Positions 33,162-42,379 of a stretch of DNA of 64,000 nucleotides are shown here, piece by piece. The notes below the pieces were generated by a model. The model searched no databases, had not been told where the DNA came from, and saw only the letters and a list, made by a program, of their open reading frames with translations. The position numbers were made by a program, and so were the translations under genes. Location of the stretch: the NCBI RefSeq assembly GCF_040513375.1, contig NZ_JBEVTG010000002.1, forward strand, positions 620,001-684,000, given 5' to 3'. Position 1 is the first letter of the stretch, and every line of letters starts with the position of its first letter. The DNA comes from Flagellimonas_B algarum. GTDB lineage: Bacteria; Bacteroidota; Bacteroidia; Flavobacteriales; Flavobacteriaceae.

Positions 33162-36100
33162 TTAATCAAAAATGTAACGCACCCCTACCTGCGCTTGCCA
33201 TCTCGAACGCAATCGCGTATCGGCAGAGAAGGTGTTGGTTCGATCAGGATTGAAGGTAAAGGTCGGTGTATTCGTATCATCGACCGTTACCCCGAGCAGT
33301 TGATCGAAATCTTGCTGTTCGACGACCCCCCAATTGGAGTTGATCAAATTGCCGAAGTTCAAGATATCCAAGCTCAACTGAAAACGGTTGCCCTCATTGA
33401 TCTTAATGTCTTGCAAGACCTTAATGTCCCAACGACCACGCCAAGGCGCCAAGGCACCATAGCGCTCCGCATACTGGCCTCTACGACCACTCAAGTAGTC
33501 GTCTTGCTGGATGAAGGCTTCAAAAGCTTCGGCTTGTCCGGTACCGCTGAAATTCATTTGTTGAAGCTCGCTTGAGGTCGGAATGTAGATCAAATCGTTG
33601 ATGGCAGAACCATCATTGTTGATGTCGCCACCATAGATGTAATTGAAACGACCGCTTTGCGCATATTCGAAAAAGGTTGAAACCGTCGTTCCGGTCTTAA
33701 ACGCTTTGGACACGATACCGATGATCCTGTGTTTGTCACCGTATCGCGAAAAGGCCAAAACATCGGTATTCGCATTGCCTACAATGGCATTGCCGGCAAA
33801 GGCATCACCTGTAATCTCCGCGTCGATGGAGTTCACCTCACGGGCATCGAGATAGTTATAGGCCAACTGGGTATACAGGCCATCTTCGAACGTCTTTTGC
33901 AACTTCAAGGTGGCGTTCCAAATTCGGCCTTGATCGGAATTCGTAAACACGTAGGCGTTGGTCGGCCCTCCGAACAACTGTGATTTGTCTTCATTAGCAT
34001 AGATGGCCCGGTTATCCGGTCCGTTCAAGGTCAACGATGGTGCACCCAAGCCCCAGTTCTGTACGTGGGCGGCATTGATGTCTTTGGTATAGGCCAAATC
34101 AGCGGTTAGGATGATCCCGTTATCAAAACGCTTATCAAGTCCCACATTGGTTCGCCATACCTGCGGCCATTGGAAATCGGGATCGACGACTTGATAGAAG
34201 AAGAAGTCGGTGCCTTGTACCTGGTTACCCAACCAAACGAACGGGAACCTTCCGGTGAATACCCCGGATCCCCCGCGGATCTGCAAGGTTTGATCGCCTT
34301 TCACATCCCAGTTGAAACCTACCCTCGGTGAAATCAACCAATCGTTGGTGGGTAGCTGCTCCGAATCGATGGTGATCTGTTCGTTGGTGTCCGGATCGAA
34401 ATAGGCGATGTCGGGGGCATAGGTCCCCCCTTCTGCCAAAGTACCTCCTTTTCTATCGATGTTCTCACCGACCAAATCAGCCGTATTGAAATACAACGGA
34501 CGATCGAATCGGACCCCATAGGTCAATTTGAAATTGTCGGTCGCATCCCACTGATCCTGCAAATAAAACGAAAGCTGCCCTACGTTGGTTTCAGCCAAAG
34601 ACCATCCACCCGGCGTACCATCAGGAAATTGGTTGTTGTTGTTGGCCGTAGCGATAGCGGCATCGAATTGGGCTTGATAATCGGCCACCAAGGCAGCTTC
34701 ACCCGCAGCATCGAGGTTCCTAAAATCAGCAATGGATCCCGTTGGGAAGAAGACCCCTCTAGCTCCGTAAAATCCAAGGTTGAACGAATTGTCGAATTCA
34801 AACTTCTCATAGGAGAAGCCCACGGTTACCGTATGATCCCCAACAAAGAAATTCAGGTTATCGGTCACTTGAAAGACTTTTTGGTCCAAGCGGTTGTTTA
34901 TCGAAAATGGTTCGTGGCCCGCGATGATATAATTCGAGCTTCCGGTATCATCCAACAGGGTGATACTCGGAGCCGGCGTGGAAAACGGATTCCTAAAATC
35001 GTCAAAATGGGTGTATCCGACTTGCAGTTTGTTGGTTGCATCATTACCCAAGGTACTGTTCAATTCGAGTTGTACCGATTGGATGTTGTTGTTGATTTCG
35101 TATCCGGCATTCTCGAATTGCAGGGTCTGTGTACTCGGCCCCCTAAAGGTGATGGCATTTCTGTTGGCAGGCAAACCGCGTGACGCGTTCAAGAAATTGT
35201 AAATGACCGCCAAACGGTTGTTCTCATTGATATTCCAATCCAATTTCAAAATCCCCTTGGTCGATTCTTGATCGAAATTGAAGCCGGTAATCGCCCCGGG
35301 ATCATAGAAAATATCGTTCCCTTGGCCATCTTGACCGATCACCACCTGACGCAGGATATTGTCGACCAACAACATGTCGGATTGGGTGACCCTTGAGGTA
35401 CTGATCCCGTTGGAACCGGTTCCCCCTGGAACGAAACCATCGGTACCCAAAGAGGTCAACTCATCGCGCTCGAAATTGGCGAAGAAGAAAAGTTTGTTTT
35501 TGACGATAGGTCCGCCCACACTCACACCGTATTGGGTTTGCTCCAATCCGGTCTTGATGACGTCATCACCGTTGATCTTTCCTCCGGTCAGGTCATCGTT
35601 TCTAAAGAACCCATACACGGTGGCATAGAAATCATTGGTACCACTTTTAGTGACCGCATTGACCGAGGCCCCGGTAAAACCGGATTGGGTAACGTCATAG
35701 GGTGCCGTGGTCACCGCGATCTGATCGATGGCATCCAAGGAAATCGGCTGGGCGTTGGCCTGGCCACCGGGGGTAGCCGCATCCAATCCAAAAGGGTTGT
35801 TGAAAATGGCGCCGTCCAAAGAAAAGTTGTTGTATTGATCGTTTCGACCACCGAAGGAAAGTCCCGATGCCCCTGAAGAAGCGGCAGGCTCCAATCGGAT
35901 AAAATCACTGGCTGATCTTGAAATCGTCGGCAAACGCTGCAAATCACGACGGCTCACACTGGTCTCGGCTCCCGTACGGTCGCTACCGAAAGTACCGGAC
36001 TGGTCCGATACGAGCACCACTTCATCCAATTGCTGGCTGTCGGGTACCATGCTGACGGAATAGGTAAAGGTCTTACCCAAGGATAGGAAGATGTCGTTTC

Positions 36101-36371
36101 GAACATCGCTTTTGAAACCTACGTAAGAAATGGTTACCTCGTAAGGGCCACCGACCCTAAGGTTCAACAGGTTGAATCGCCCTGTTTCGTTCGTGATGGC
36201 GCCGAAACGTGTCCCCGTCGGGGTATGCACGGCGACTATATTGGCACCGAACAAGGGCGCCCCTTGATCATCAACGACCGAGCCCTTGATGTTCGATGTG
36301 GTAACCTGGGCCATTGCCGTGGTAGAAACCACCAATAGTCCGATTACCGAAAAGAGTAATTTTTTGATCAT
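33162..36371 (-). CDS. Oar-like TonB-dependent receptor with carboxypeptidase-regulatory domain
   Basis: The 1069-residue outer-membrane protein has a signal peptide (cleavage near MAQ, residue 22), a Cna/carboxypeptidase-regulatory-like domain (about 25-110), a plug-like region with SRRDLQRLPTISRSASDFIR and FGGRNDQYNNFSLDGA, and a long barrel ending in QAQVGVRYIFD. The length and the SLDGAIFNNPFGLD region resemble the Oar family, which in Myxococcus is tied to protease secretion and signalling; Bacteroidota hold many such proteins with unknown ligands. It is monocistronic, with a terminator downstream, and TACTTTAG occurs 35 bp upstream of the ATG as a weak -7 candidate. Confidence 0.9.
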   Translation of the reverse strand: MIKKLLFSVIGLLVVSTTAMAQVTTSNIKGSVVDDQGAPLFGANIVAVHTPTGTRFGAITNETGRFNLLNLRVGGPYEVTISYVGFKSDVRNDIFLSLGKTFTYSVSMVPDSQQLDEVVLVSDQSGTFGSDRTGAETSVSRRDLQRLPTISRSASDFIRLEPAASSGASGLSFGGRNDQYNNFSLDGAIFNNPFGLDAATPGGQANAQPISLDAIDQIAVTTAPYDVTQSGFTGASVNAVTKSGTNDFYATVYGFFRNDDLTGGKINGDDVIKTGLEQTQYGVSVGGPIVKNKLFFFANFERDELTSLGTDGFVPGGTGSNGISTSRVTQSDMLLVDNILRQVVIGQDGQGNDIFYDPGAITGFNFDQESTKGILKLDWNINENNRLAVIYNFLNASRGLPANRNAITFRGPSTQTLQFENAGYEINNNIQSVQLELNSTLGNDATNKLQVGYTHFDDFRNPFSTPAPSITLLDDTGSSNYIIAGHEPFSINNRLDQKVFQVTDNLNFFVGDHTVTVGFSYEKFEFDNSFNLGFYGARGVFFPTGSIADFRNLDAAGEAALVADYQAQFDAAIATANNNNQFPDGTPGGWSLAETNVGQLSFYLQDQWDATDNFKLTYGVRFDRPLYFNTADLVGENIDRKGGTLAEGGTYAPDIAYFDPDTNEQITIDSEQLPTNDWLISPRVGFNWDVKGDQTLQIRGGSGVFTGRFPFVWLGNQVQGTDFFFYQVVDPDFQWPQVWRTNVGLDKRFDNGIILTADLAYTKDINAAHVQNWGLGAPSLTLNGPDNRAIYANEDKSQLFGGPTNAYVFTNSDQGRIWNATLKLQKTFEDGLYTQLAYNYLDAREVNSIDAEITGDAFAGNAIVGNANTDVLAFSRYGDKHRIIGIVSKAFKTGTTVSTFFEYAQSGRFNYIYGGDINNDGSAINDLIYIPTSSELQQMNFSGTGQAEAFEAFIQQDDYLSGRRGQYAERYGALAPWRGRWDIKVLQDIKINEGNRFQLSLDILNFGNLINSNWGVVEQQDFDQLLGVTVDDTNTPTFTFNPDRTNTFSADTRLRSRWQAQVGVRYIFD

Positions 36372-36415
36372 GTTGTGTTCAATTAAGTTCGTTTGAAGTA
36401 CGAACTAAAGTAGCA

Positions 36416-36446
36416 CAAAAAAAGAGCTATGCACGCATAGCTCTTT
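36416..36446 (-). terminator. Terminator of the rpsF-rpsR-rplI operon
   Basis: AAAGAGCTATGC pairs perfectly with GCATAGCTCTTT (12 bp, tiny loop) and on the minus strand is followed by TTTTT. It lies 27 bp after the rplI stop and just upstream of the TonB receptor gene. Confidence 0.93.
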
Positions 36447-36459
36447 ATAAGTTATTAAC
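36447..36459. repeat. 13-bp repeat ATAAGTTATTAAC, downstream copy
   Basis: Identical to 37661-37673. The two copies flank the rpsF-rpsR-rplI operon in the same orientation. It contains the palindrome GTTATTAAC/GTTAATAAC variant also seen at 15680-15688. Function unknown; chance cannot be excluded in AT-rich spacers. Confidence 0.35.
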
Positions 36460-36472
36460 GAAAAGGTAGTAT

Positions 36473-36925
36473 TTATTTCGCTTCGGCGATCACTTCAAAT
36501 GGAAGATCGACGATCACCTCGCGGTGCAATCGCACTTTCGCATTGTAAGGACCGACCCTTTTGACGGTTCCCCCTTGGATGTTGATGAATTTTCGATCGA
36601 TATCCTGACCGGCTTTGGCAATAGCTTCGGCCAAATCGATGTTCGATACCGAACCGAACAATTTATCTCCTACACCGGCCTTAGCGGCGATCTTGATCTG
36701 CATCTCCTTCAAGCTCTCGGCTACCTTTTGGGCATCCTCGATGATCTGCTTCTCTTTGTGGGCGCGTTGTCTCAAATTCTCGGCCAAGACCTTTTTCGCA
36801 GCTGGGGTAGCCAACGCGGCCAACCCTTGTGGAATAAGGTAGTTTCTTCCGTAACCGTTCTTAACGGTAACGATATCGTCTTTGAAGCCTAAATCCTGTA
36901 CGTCTGATTTTAATATAAGTTCCAT
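36473..36925 (-). CDS. rplI: Ribosomal protein bL9
   Basis: bL9 bridges ribosomes through a long central helix and affects reading-frame keeping. The 150-residue sequence starts MELILKSDVQDLGFKDDIVTVKNGYGRNYLIP, where the N-domain motif GYGRNYLIP is diagnostic, followed by the connecting helix (about 45-75) and the C-domain from about 78. It is the last gene of the rpsF-rpsR-rplI operon, 13 bp after rpsR, with a strong terminator downstream. Confidence 0.98.
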   Translation of the reverse strand: MELILKSDVQDLGFKDDIVTVKNGYGRNYLIPQGLAALATPAAKKVLAENLRQRAHKEKQIIEDAQKVAESLKEMQIKIAAKAGVGDKLFGSVSNIDLAEAIAKAGQDIDRKFINIQGGTVKRVGPYNAKVRLHREVIVDLPFEVIAEAK

Positions 36926-36938
36926 GCTCCTTCTTTTT

Positions 36939-37235
36939 TTATTTCAACATATCACCAACGTATGGCATCAAAGCCAAATGACGTGCCCGCTTTACGGCTT
37001 GGGCCACTTTTCTTTGATACTTTAATGAAGTACCCGTCAATCGACGTGGCAACAACTTGCCTTGCTCGTTGACCAACTTCATCAAAAAGTCTGGATCCTT
37101 ATAATCGATATACTTGATACCTGATTTCTTGAACCTGCAATATTTCTTTTGCTTATTGGTTTCGATGTTCAAGGGGGTCAAGTACCTGATTTCCCCATCT
37201 TTCTTAGCTTTCGCCTGTTGTTCTATAGATGACAT
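36939..37235 (-). CDS. rpsR: Ribosomal protein bS18
   Basis: bS18 forms a heterodimer with bS6 in the platform of the 30S subunit. The 98-residue sequence carries KKYCRFKKSGIKYIDYKDP and LPRRLTGTSLKYQRKVAQA, typical of the family. It has an N-terminal extension of about 20 residues compared with E. coli S18 (75), which is common in Bacteroidota; a reduced anti-Shine-Dalgarno use in this phylum has been linked to bS18, bS6 and bS21 near the 16S 3' end. It starts 3 bp after the rpsF stop. Confidence 0.98.
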   Translation of the reverse strand: MSSIEQQAKAKKDGEIRYLTPLNIETNKQKKYCRFKKSGIKYIDYKDPDFLMKLVNEQGKLLPRRLTGTSLKYQRKVAQAVKRARHLALMPYVGDMLK

Positions 37236-37238
37236 GTC

Positions 37239-37577
37239 TTACGCTTTTGTTTTTAGTTTGGTTCTCCTCTTCTCCGCCCAAGCAATGGCATGCTTGTCAA
37301 GCTTTACGGTCAAAAACCGCATAATGCGTTCATCTCTTCTGAATTCAAGCTCGTAAGGGCCGATAGCCTCTCCTGGAGCGGTGAATTCGAACAAGTGGTA
37401 AAAGCCACTTTTCTTGTTTTGGATCGGGTAGGCCAATTTTTTAAGCCCCCAATCTTCTTTGGATACCATTTTGGCACCATTCTTAATTAAGAAATTTTCA
37501 AATTTCTTAACTGTTTCCTCTATCTGGGTATCAGATAGAACGGGATTCAAAATGAAAACAGTTTCGTAATGGTTCAT
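37239..37577 (-). CDS. rpsF: Ribosomal protein bS6
   Basis: bS6 pairs with bS18 in the 30S platform. The 112-residue sequence starts MNHYETVFILNPVLSD and has the ferredoxin-like S6 fold with KLAYPIQNKKSGFYHLFEF and the RRDERIMRFLTVKLD strand. The open frame extends 17 codons upstream, but that part overlaps the promoter; ATG 37577 gives the family N-terminus. First gene of the operon. A very good Bacteroidota promoter lies 23 bp upstream. Confidence 0.98.
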   Translation of the reverse strand: MNHYETVFILNPVLSDTQIEETVKKFENFLIKNGAKMVSKEDWGLKKLAYPIQNKKSGFYHLFEFTAPGEAIGPYELEFRRDERIMRFLTVKLDKHAIAWAEKRRTKLKTKA

Positions 37578-37599
37578 ATAACTAATTTTTAAAGGAGCG

Positions 37600-37630
37600 C
37601 AAAAGTAAACAATAAACAGACCACCCACAA
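37600..37630 (-). promoter_or_regulatory. Promoter of rpsF-rpsR-rplI (TTG-N20-TACTTTTG)
   Basis: On the minus strand TTG (37630-37628) and an exact TAnnTTTG match TACTTTTG (37607-37600) are spaced by 20 bp, and the transcript would begin about 15-20 bp before the rpsF ATG. One of the best promoters in the window. Confidence 0.82.
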
Positions 37631-37660
37631 GAATTTTGTGAAATGTTCGTTATTCCTTTA

Positions 37661-37673
37661 ATAAGTTATTAAC
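37661..37673. repeat. 13-bp repeat ATAAGTTATTAAC, upstream copy
   Basis: Second copy of the 13-mer at 36447-36459. It sits about 30 bp upstream of the TTG box of the rpsF promoter, where an activator or UP-type element could act. Confidence 0.35.
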
Positions 37674-37813
37674 AAGAAAAACCAAAACAAACGCTACATC
37701 GTACATATTACCGAATACACAACACAATAGGCCATGTTTACATCTTTTGTTGCGCTTTACCGAGTATTTTATGTAATTTGCCGATGATTTAACCCCACAA
37801 ATCACCCCTATCT

Positions 37814-38506
37814 ATGAAACTTAAAAGTATAATTGTTGACGACTCGTCCATGCAGCGAATGGCGGTGGCCAAGTTGGTCAACAATCACCCACATCTTGCC
37901 CTGGTCGCTGAGTACAGCAACGCGATTGAAGCGAAGAACGGCTTGAAGAACCACGAAGTCGATTTGATCTTCCTTGACGTTGAAATGCCTATTATTAGCG
38001 GCTTTGACCTTTTGGAGGCGCTTGAAAACCCACCACAGGTCATCTTGATTACCGGGAAACCTGATTATGCCCTAAAGGCCTTCGATTACGATGTTACCGA
38101 TTACCTTCACAAACCGATTACCTTGGCCCGTTTCGAGGCATCGGTCAAAAGGGCGGTCGCCAAATACGAGCAAATGCATCGTGTCGATGAGGATGAAGAG
38201 CACATCTTTGTGAAGAGTAACCTTAAAAAACGTAAGGTTATCCTTAATGATATCAAATGGGTAGAAGCCTTGGGTGACTACATCAAATTGGTGACCGACG
38301 AAGCCAACATCGTCATCTTATCAACCATGAAATCATTCGAAAAACAATTGCCTGCCGAAAAGTTCTTGCGAATCCACAAATCCTACATCGTGAATCTCGA
38401 GAAGATTGAAAAGTTCAACAGTAAAAACGTTGAAGTGGCCGGTAGACAAATTCCTTTAAGTAGAAACAAGAAGACGGAACTGGCCGAAGCATTGGCCAAC
38501 GTCTGA
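37814..38506 (+). CDS. LytTR family response regulator
   Basis: The 230-residue cytosolic regulator has a receiver domain (1-118) with the acidic pair D9/D10, the phosphorylation site Asp55 in FLDVEMP and Lys100 in HKP, and a LytTR DNA-binding domain (about 135-230: FVKSNLKKRKVILNDIKWVE then FLRIHKSYIVNLEKIE). LytTR regulators normally pair with a LytS/7TM-type sensor kinase; none is next to it, so it is an orphan here. It is divergent from rpsF across 236 bp with a possible promoter (TTG at 37750, TAATTTG at 37774). Its TGA abuts the minus-strand stop of priA. Confidence 0.95.
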   Translation: MKLKSIIVDDSSMQRMAVAKLVNNHPHLALVAEYSNAIEAKNGLKNHEVDLIFLDVEMPIISGFDLLEALENPPQVILITGKPDYALKAFDYDVTDYLHKPITLARFEASVKRAVAKYEQMHRVDEDEEHIFVKSNLKKRKVILNDIKWVEALGDYIKLVTDEANIVILSTMKSFEKQLPAEKFLRIHKSYIVNLEKIEKFNSKNVEVAGRQIPLSRNKKTELAEALANV

Positions 38507-40963
38507 TCAGATATGGTCTACGTTGTAGACCAACTTGATACTCCGATATTTCGAAATGGCATGAAAAGAAGCTTGAATTCTTTTGATGCCATTTTTTAGT
38601 TGTTTCTGTGACAACCGCTGATCGAACTTGATCAGGATGTTTTTCAAGTACTCGTTTCGGATCTTTCCAATGACCGGCTGCTCCGGTCCCAAAACCGTAA
38701 TGCCCCTGATATTGCACAAGGAAGCGGAAAACCAATCGGAAGCCTCATTCAAACCGTTGAAGTCCCTTGACTTCAACGTTATCTTGATGATCTTACAATT
38801 CGGTGGATACCGATACTGTTCCCGTTCATATACTTGCTCTGCATACATTTTCGCATACGAATTGGTCGTCACCTGTTGTAATATCTGGTGAAACGGATTG
38901 TAGGTCTGGATGAGGACCTTTCCCCGTTTCTTGGTCCTACCGGCGCGGCCGGCTACTTGGGTCAGCAATTGAAAACTTCGTTCGTGGGCCCTATAGTCAG
39001 GGAAATTCAACAAGGTGTCGGCGTTCATGATCCCGACCAAACCGACATTCCGGAAATCAAGTCCCTTGGTTATCATTTGGGTACCCACCAAAATATCGAT
39101 CTCATGCTGCTCGAAACGCTCAATGATCCGTTCATAAGCATATTTACCCCGTGTGGTATCCAGATCCATTCGTGCCACGGTATGATCGGGCAACAATTGT
39201 CGCAACTCCTCCTCCACCTGTTCGGTGCCGAAGCCTTTTTGATCTAAGGTACTGTTGCCGCATGCTTGACAGCTCTGTTGCACGGCCATGTGATAGCCAC
39301 AGTAATGGCAGCGCAATTGGTTGCGGTATTTGTGATAGGTCAAACTGACATCACAATTCGGACATTGGGCAACATGGCCACAGGTGGTGCACTCGATTAC
39401 GGGTGAAAATCCCCTACGGTTTTGAAACAGGATGATCTGTTCACCATCTTCCAAACTATCTTGTATGGCTTCGAACAAGGTATCCGAAAAGTGCCCTTTC
39501 ATTCGTTTTTTGCGACTGGCTTCTTTGATATCGACTAATTGGATATCGGGCAACAGCACCGCTCCATAGCGCTTATCAATAGTTGCTAAACCGTATTTTC
39601 CACTGAGGGCATTTTTATAGGTCTCGATGCTAGGGGTAGCCGAACCCAACAAGCAATCGGCCTTGTGCATGGTAGCCAAAACAATGGCCGCATCCCTACC
39701 GTGGTAGCGCGGCGCTGGATCGAATTGCTTGAAGGAGCTTTCGTGTTCCTCATCGACAATGACCAGACCCAAATTGGCAAATGGAAGAAAAAGGGCAGAT
39801 CGGGCCCCCAAAACGATTTGGGCCTTATCGGTCTGGGCCAACACATTGTTCCAGACCTCGACCCGTTCGTTAAGACTGTATTTCGAATGGTAGACCGCCA
39901 CTTGGTTGCCAAAATAGGATTGCAAACGATGGATCAACTGGGCGGTCAGGGCGATCTCGGGCAACAAATACAAGGCTTGTTGTCCTTTGGCCAAGGTTTC
40001 CGCGATTTTTTTGATATAGATTTCGGTCTTTCCCGATGCGGTCACCCCATGCAATAAACATACTTTGCCTGCAGCAAAACTACTGGTAATAGCAGCGTAA
40101 GCTGCTTCTTGATCCGAATTGAGTACGATATCTTCCGGTTTCCTAGAGTTGTTTCCAAATGCAATGCGATCGATCTGGCGCACCTCGACCTGCAAGATTT
40201 CCTTATCGATCAGGGCCTTGACGGCACTTTTCGAAATACCTGGTCTTTTTTCAAAATCGAGAAGCTTGATGGGTTTGGCCTGGCCTGCCTTCAATTGAAA
40301 AAGTTGCAGTAGGGCTTCAATCTGCTTGGGTGCCCGGCGAAGGGCTTCGAGTAATGCTTCGAGCCGGGCCTCCTCAACATAGGTATCGGCCAAACTCACG
40401 AATTTCACTAGTTTCGGTTTGTATTGGTGTTGCACCGACTCGCGCAACACAACCGCACCTTGTGCGACCAAACCATTGAGAAGGGGCAATACCCGCTTTC
40501 TTCCGGTAATGGCCATGGCATCGTCGACACTAAGGGTTTTTTGATGCCGCAAAGCCTCCAAGATCAAAAACTCCTCATCACTTAATACGGTTTCGTCAAT
40601 CCCGTCCCATTCCCCAGCTAATATCGTTGTGGAACTTTCCAATAGCAACGAACCGGGAAGGGCTGTTCGCAGCACCTCGCCCAAGGTACACATGTAGTAT
40701 TGCGCCATCCATTGCCAATGCTCGAATTGAACTTGGTGGACCAAGGGGTCGGTATCTAAAATTTGATCGATTTCTTTGGCCTCATAGGCCGATGGGGCGT
40801 TTTGATGGATGTTAAGTGCTAGTGCCGTATAGAGCTTTCTTTTTCCGAAGGGTACGGCCACGCGCATGCCAGGACGCAATTGCGCCGCCTGTTCTTCAGA
40901 GAGCTTGTATGTAAACAGCCGCTCTAAAGGAATCGGTAAGACCACATCCAAAAAAAACTGCAT
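38507..40963 (-). CDS. priA: PriA, primosomal replication restart helicase
   Basis: PriA recognises stalled forks and reloads the replisome. The 818-residue protein begins MQFFLDVVLPIPLERLFTY (3' DNA-binding domain), has Walker A in LLHGVTASGKTEIY, the DEAH-type box DEEHESSFKQ, and the eight-cysteine zinc region (CTTC, CPNC, CHYC, CQAC) inserted in the helicase core, then QMITKGLDFRNVGLV and QVAGRAGR. The frame is open ten codons upstream; ATG 40963 fits the family start and leaves 5 bp after the DUF2147 stop. It is probably co-transcribed with the DUF2147 and YihY genes. Confidence 0.97.
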   Translation of the reverse strand: MQFFLDVVLPIPLERLFTYKLSEEQAAQLRPGMRVAVPFGKRKLYTALALNIHQNAPSAYEAKEIDQILDTDPLVHQVQFEHWQWMAQYYMCTLGEVLRTALPGSLLLESSTTILAGEWDGIDETVLSDEEFLILEALRHQKTLSVDDAMAITGRKRVLPLLNGLVAQGAVVLRESVQHQYKPKLVKFVSLADTYVEEARLEALLEALRRAPKQIEALLQLFQLKAGQAKPIKLLDFEKRPGISKSAVKALIDKEILQVEVRQIDRIAFGNNSRKPEDIVLNSDQEAAYAAITSSFAAGKVCLLHGVTASGKTEIYIKKIAETLAKGQQALYLLPEIALTAQLIHRLQSYFGNQVAVYHSKYSLNERVEVWNNVLAQTDKAQIVLGARSALFLPFANLGLVIVDEEHESSFKQFDPAPRYHGRDAAIVLATMHKADCLLGSATPSIETYKNALSGKYGLATIDKRYGAVLLPDIQLVDIKEASRKKRMKGHFSDTLFEAIQDSLEDGEQIILFQNRRGFSPVIECTTCGHVAQCPNCDVSLTYHKYRNQLRCHYCGYHMAVQQSCQACGNSTLDQKGFGTEQVEEELRQLLPDHTVARMDLDTTRGKYAYERIIERFEQHEIDILVGTQMITKGLDFRNVGLVGIMNADTLLNFPDYRAHERSFQLLTQVAGRAGRTKKRGKVLIQTYNPFHQILQQVTTNSYAKMYAEQVYEREQYRYPPNCKIIKITLKSRDFNGLNEASDWFSASLCNIRGITVLGPEQPVIGKIRNEYLKNILIKFDQRLSQKQLKNGIKRIQASFHAISKYRSIKLVYNVDHI

Positions 40964-40968
40964 CCGCT

Positions 40969-41406
40969 TTACTGTTCTTCGACCCGCAACCACGTTTGGG
41001 TGCGATACAAGAAGGCCAAATAGCCCCTGACCTTCAATTTATCGGAATCGTCGGGATCCAACCAGACCTTACCACGAAAGGTCATGCCTTGTTCGGGGTC
41101 GAACAAGCGTTTGCCTTTAAAGACCCCTTTGCCATCGCCCTTAAAGCCGTCGATGATCTTCATGCCCAAAACCGGTTTGTCTTTGAGGTCGCCCTTGCAT
41201 TTGATGCAACGGGCATCTTCCTTCCCTTTCTCCAAGATTTTGATGATCTTGGCAAAGAGGAGGCCATTTTCCATATACAATTGGACTTCGGCCTTGGGTT
41301 TCCCATTCCGATCGTCTATGGTGCGCCACATGCCTTCTATCGATTGCGCGAAGCAACAGAGGGGAAGGAAACACAGTAGCAAGAGTGCGAAACTACTTTT
41401 CTTCAT
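40969..41406 (-). CDS. DUF2147 family exported protein
   Basis: The 145-residue protein has a signal peptide ending near CCFAQ (residue 21) and a DUF2147 domain: SIEGMWRTIDDRNGKPKAEV, CIKCKGDLKDKPVLGMKIID and the C-terminal LKVRGYLAFLYRTQTWLRV. Two cysteines in CIKC could form a disulfide in the periplasm. The family is widespread in Bacteroidota and Proteobacteria without a proven role; a lipocalin-like beta barrel is likely. It overlaps the YihY gene by 14 bp at its start and lies 5 bp before priA. Confidence 0.88.
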   Translation of the reverse strand: MKKSSFALLLLCFLPLCCFAQSIEGMWRTIDDRNGKPKAEVQLYMENGLLFAKIIKILEKGKEDARCIKCKGDLKDKPVLGMKIIDGFKGDGKGVFKGKRLFDPEQGMTFRGKVWLDPDDSDKLKVRGYLAFLYRTQTWLRVEEQ

Positions 41407-42379
41407 TGTTCTTATTTCTCAATACACTTTTTTTCAAGGAATTCAAGGTGGCGTTCAATTCAAAACCCAACAATAGGATGTTCGAATTCAGCCAAATGAA
41501 AACCATTAATATCAACAAGCCCCCCAAGGCCCCATACAATTCGTTGTATCGGGCGAATTTTTCCACATAAATCCCGAACAGATAGGAGGTCACCACGAAC
41601 AAAAGGGTGGTCATCAAGGCCCCAACGGAAAAAAACCGGACTTTGCGCCCTTCCACCGTTCCAAAATAATACAATATGGCGGTAGTCAAATAAGAAAGTA
41701 ACATGAAGAACAACACCTTGGTCAGTTGATACCCGATGGTATCTCCACGTTCAATGCTATAGCCCAGCGTCTTGCCCAAATATTCACTGGTATATTCGAC
41801 AATATAAAATTCAAAATAAACGAACAGCACGGCACCGACGATCAACAAAATCGACAAAATCAGACCTACCATCAGCGCATAGGCATACTGTCGAAAGAAA
41901 TTTCGCGTAAGCTCGATATGGTACGAATTCTCAAAGGCACTGAAAATGGCATTCACCCCATTGGCGACCAAGAAAATAGAGATCAAAAATGCGGATGATA
42001 ACAGGCCGCCCCGCTTTTGATCTTTGATCTGTTGGTAGATGTCACCGAAATAATCCCCAGTGGCCGAAGGCAAAAACGATTCGAGGAACAGCAGAAACTG
42101 GATATCGAAATCTTCATTACCCACCCGCACATAGGGAATAAGGAACGGGATCAGGGTCACCAAAAAGATGAGTAGCGGAAACAAGGCCATAAAGAGACTA
42201 AAGGCAATGGCCCCTGCCCTACTTGACAAGGCCCCCTGAACGATCCCAACTACATAGATTTCAATGAGATCGTAAACGGATAGGCCTTCAAAACCCGGTA
42301 ATTTCAATTTTTTCAACAGCCCGACTACCCATCGAACCAATGGAATCCGCTCCAACCGCTCTTCAATCTCTTTTGACAT
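41393..42379 (-). CDS. YihY/virulence factor BrkB family membrane protein
   Basis: The 328-residue inner-membrane protein has six to seven predicted helices and the YihY hallmarks: SSRAGAIAFSLFMALFPLLI, the loop VANGVNAIFSAFENSYHIEL and a late GGLLILMVFIWLNSNILLLG segment. The older name ribonuclease BN for this family is a misnomer. Function unknown, perhaps transport. Its ATG directly follows the nadC stop (zero spacing) and its end overlaps the DUF2147 gene by 14 bp, so nadC-yihY-DUF2147-priA appear to be one operon. Confidence 0.93.
   Translation of the reverse strand: MSKEIEERLERIPLVRWVVGLLKKLKLPGFEGLSVYDLIEIYVVGIVQGALSSRAGAIAFSLFMALFPLLIFLVTLIPFLIPYVRVGNEDFDIQFLLFLESFLPSATGDYFGDIYQQIKDQKRGGLLSSAFLISIFLVANGVNAIFSAFENSYHIELTRNFFRQYAYALMVGLILSILLIVGAVLFVYFEFYIVEYTSEYLGKTLGYSIERGDTIGYQLTKVLFFMLLSYLTTAILYYFGTVEGRKVRFFSVGALMTTLLFVVTSYLFGIYVEKFARYNELYGALGGLLILMVFIWLNSNILLLGFELNATLNSLKKSVLRNKNNEEK

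Noticed and set aside
33162..36371. The large TonB receptor as SusC of a polysaccharide-utilisation locus
   Set aside because: There is no SusD gene beside it, its plug and length fit the Oar-like group, and its neighbours are hisS-side genes and ribosomal proteins.
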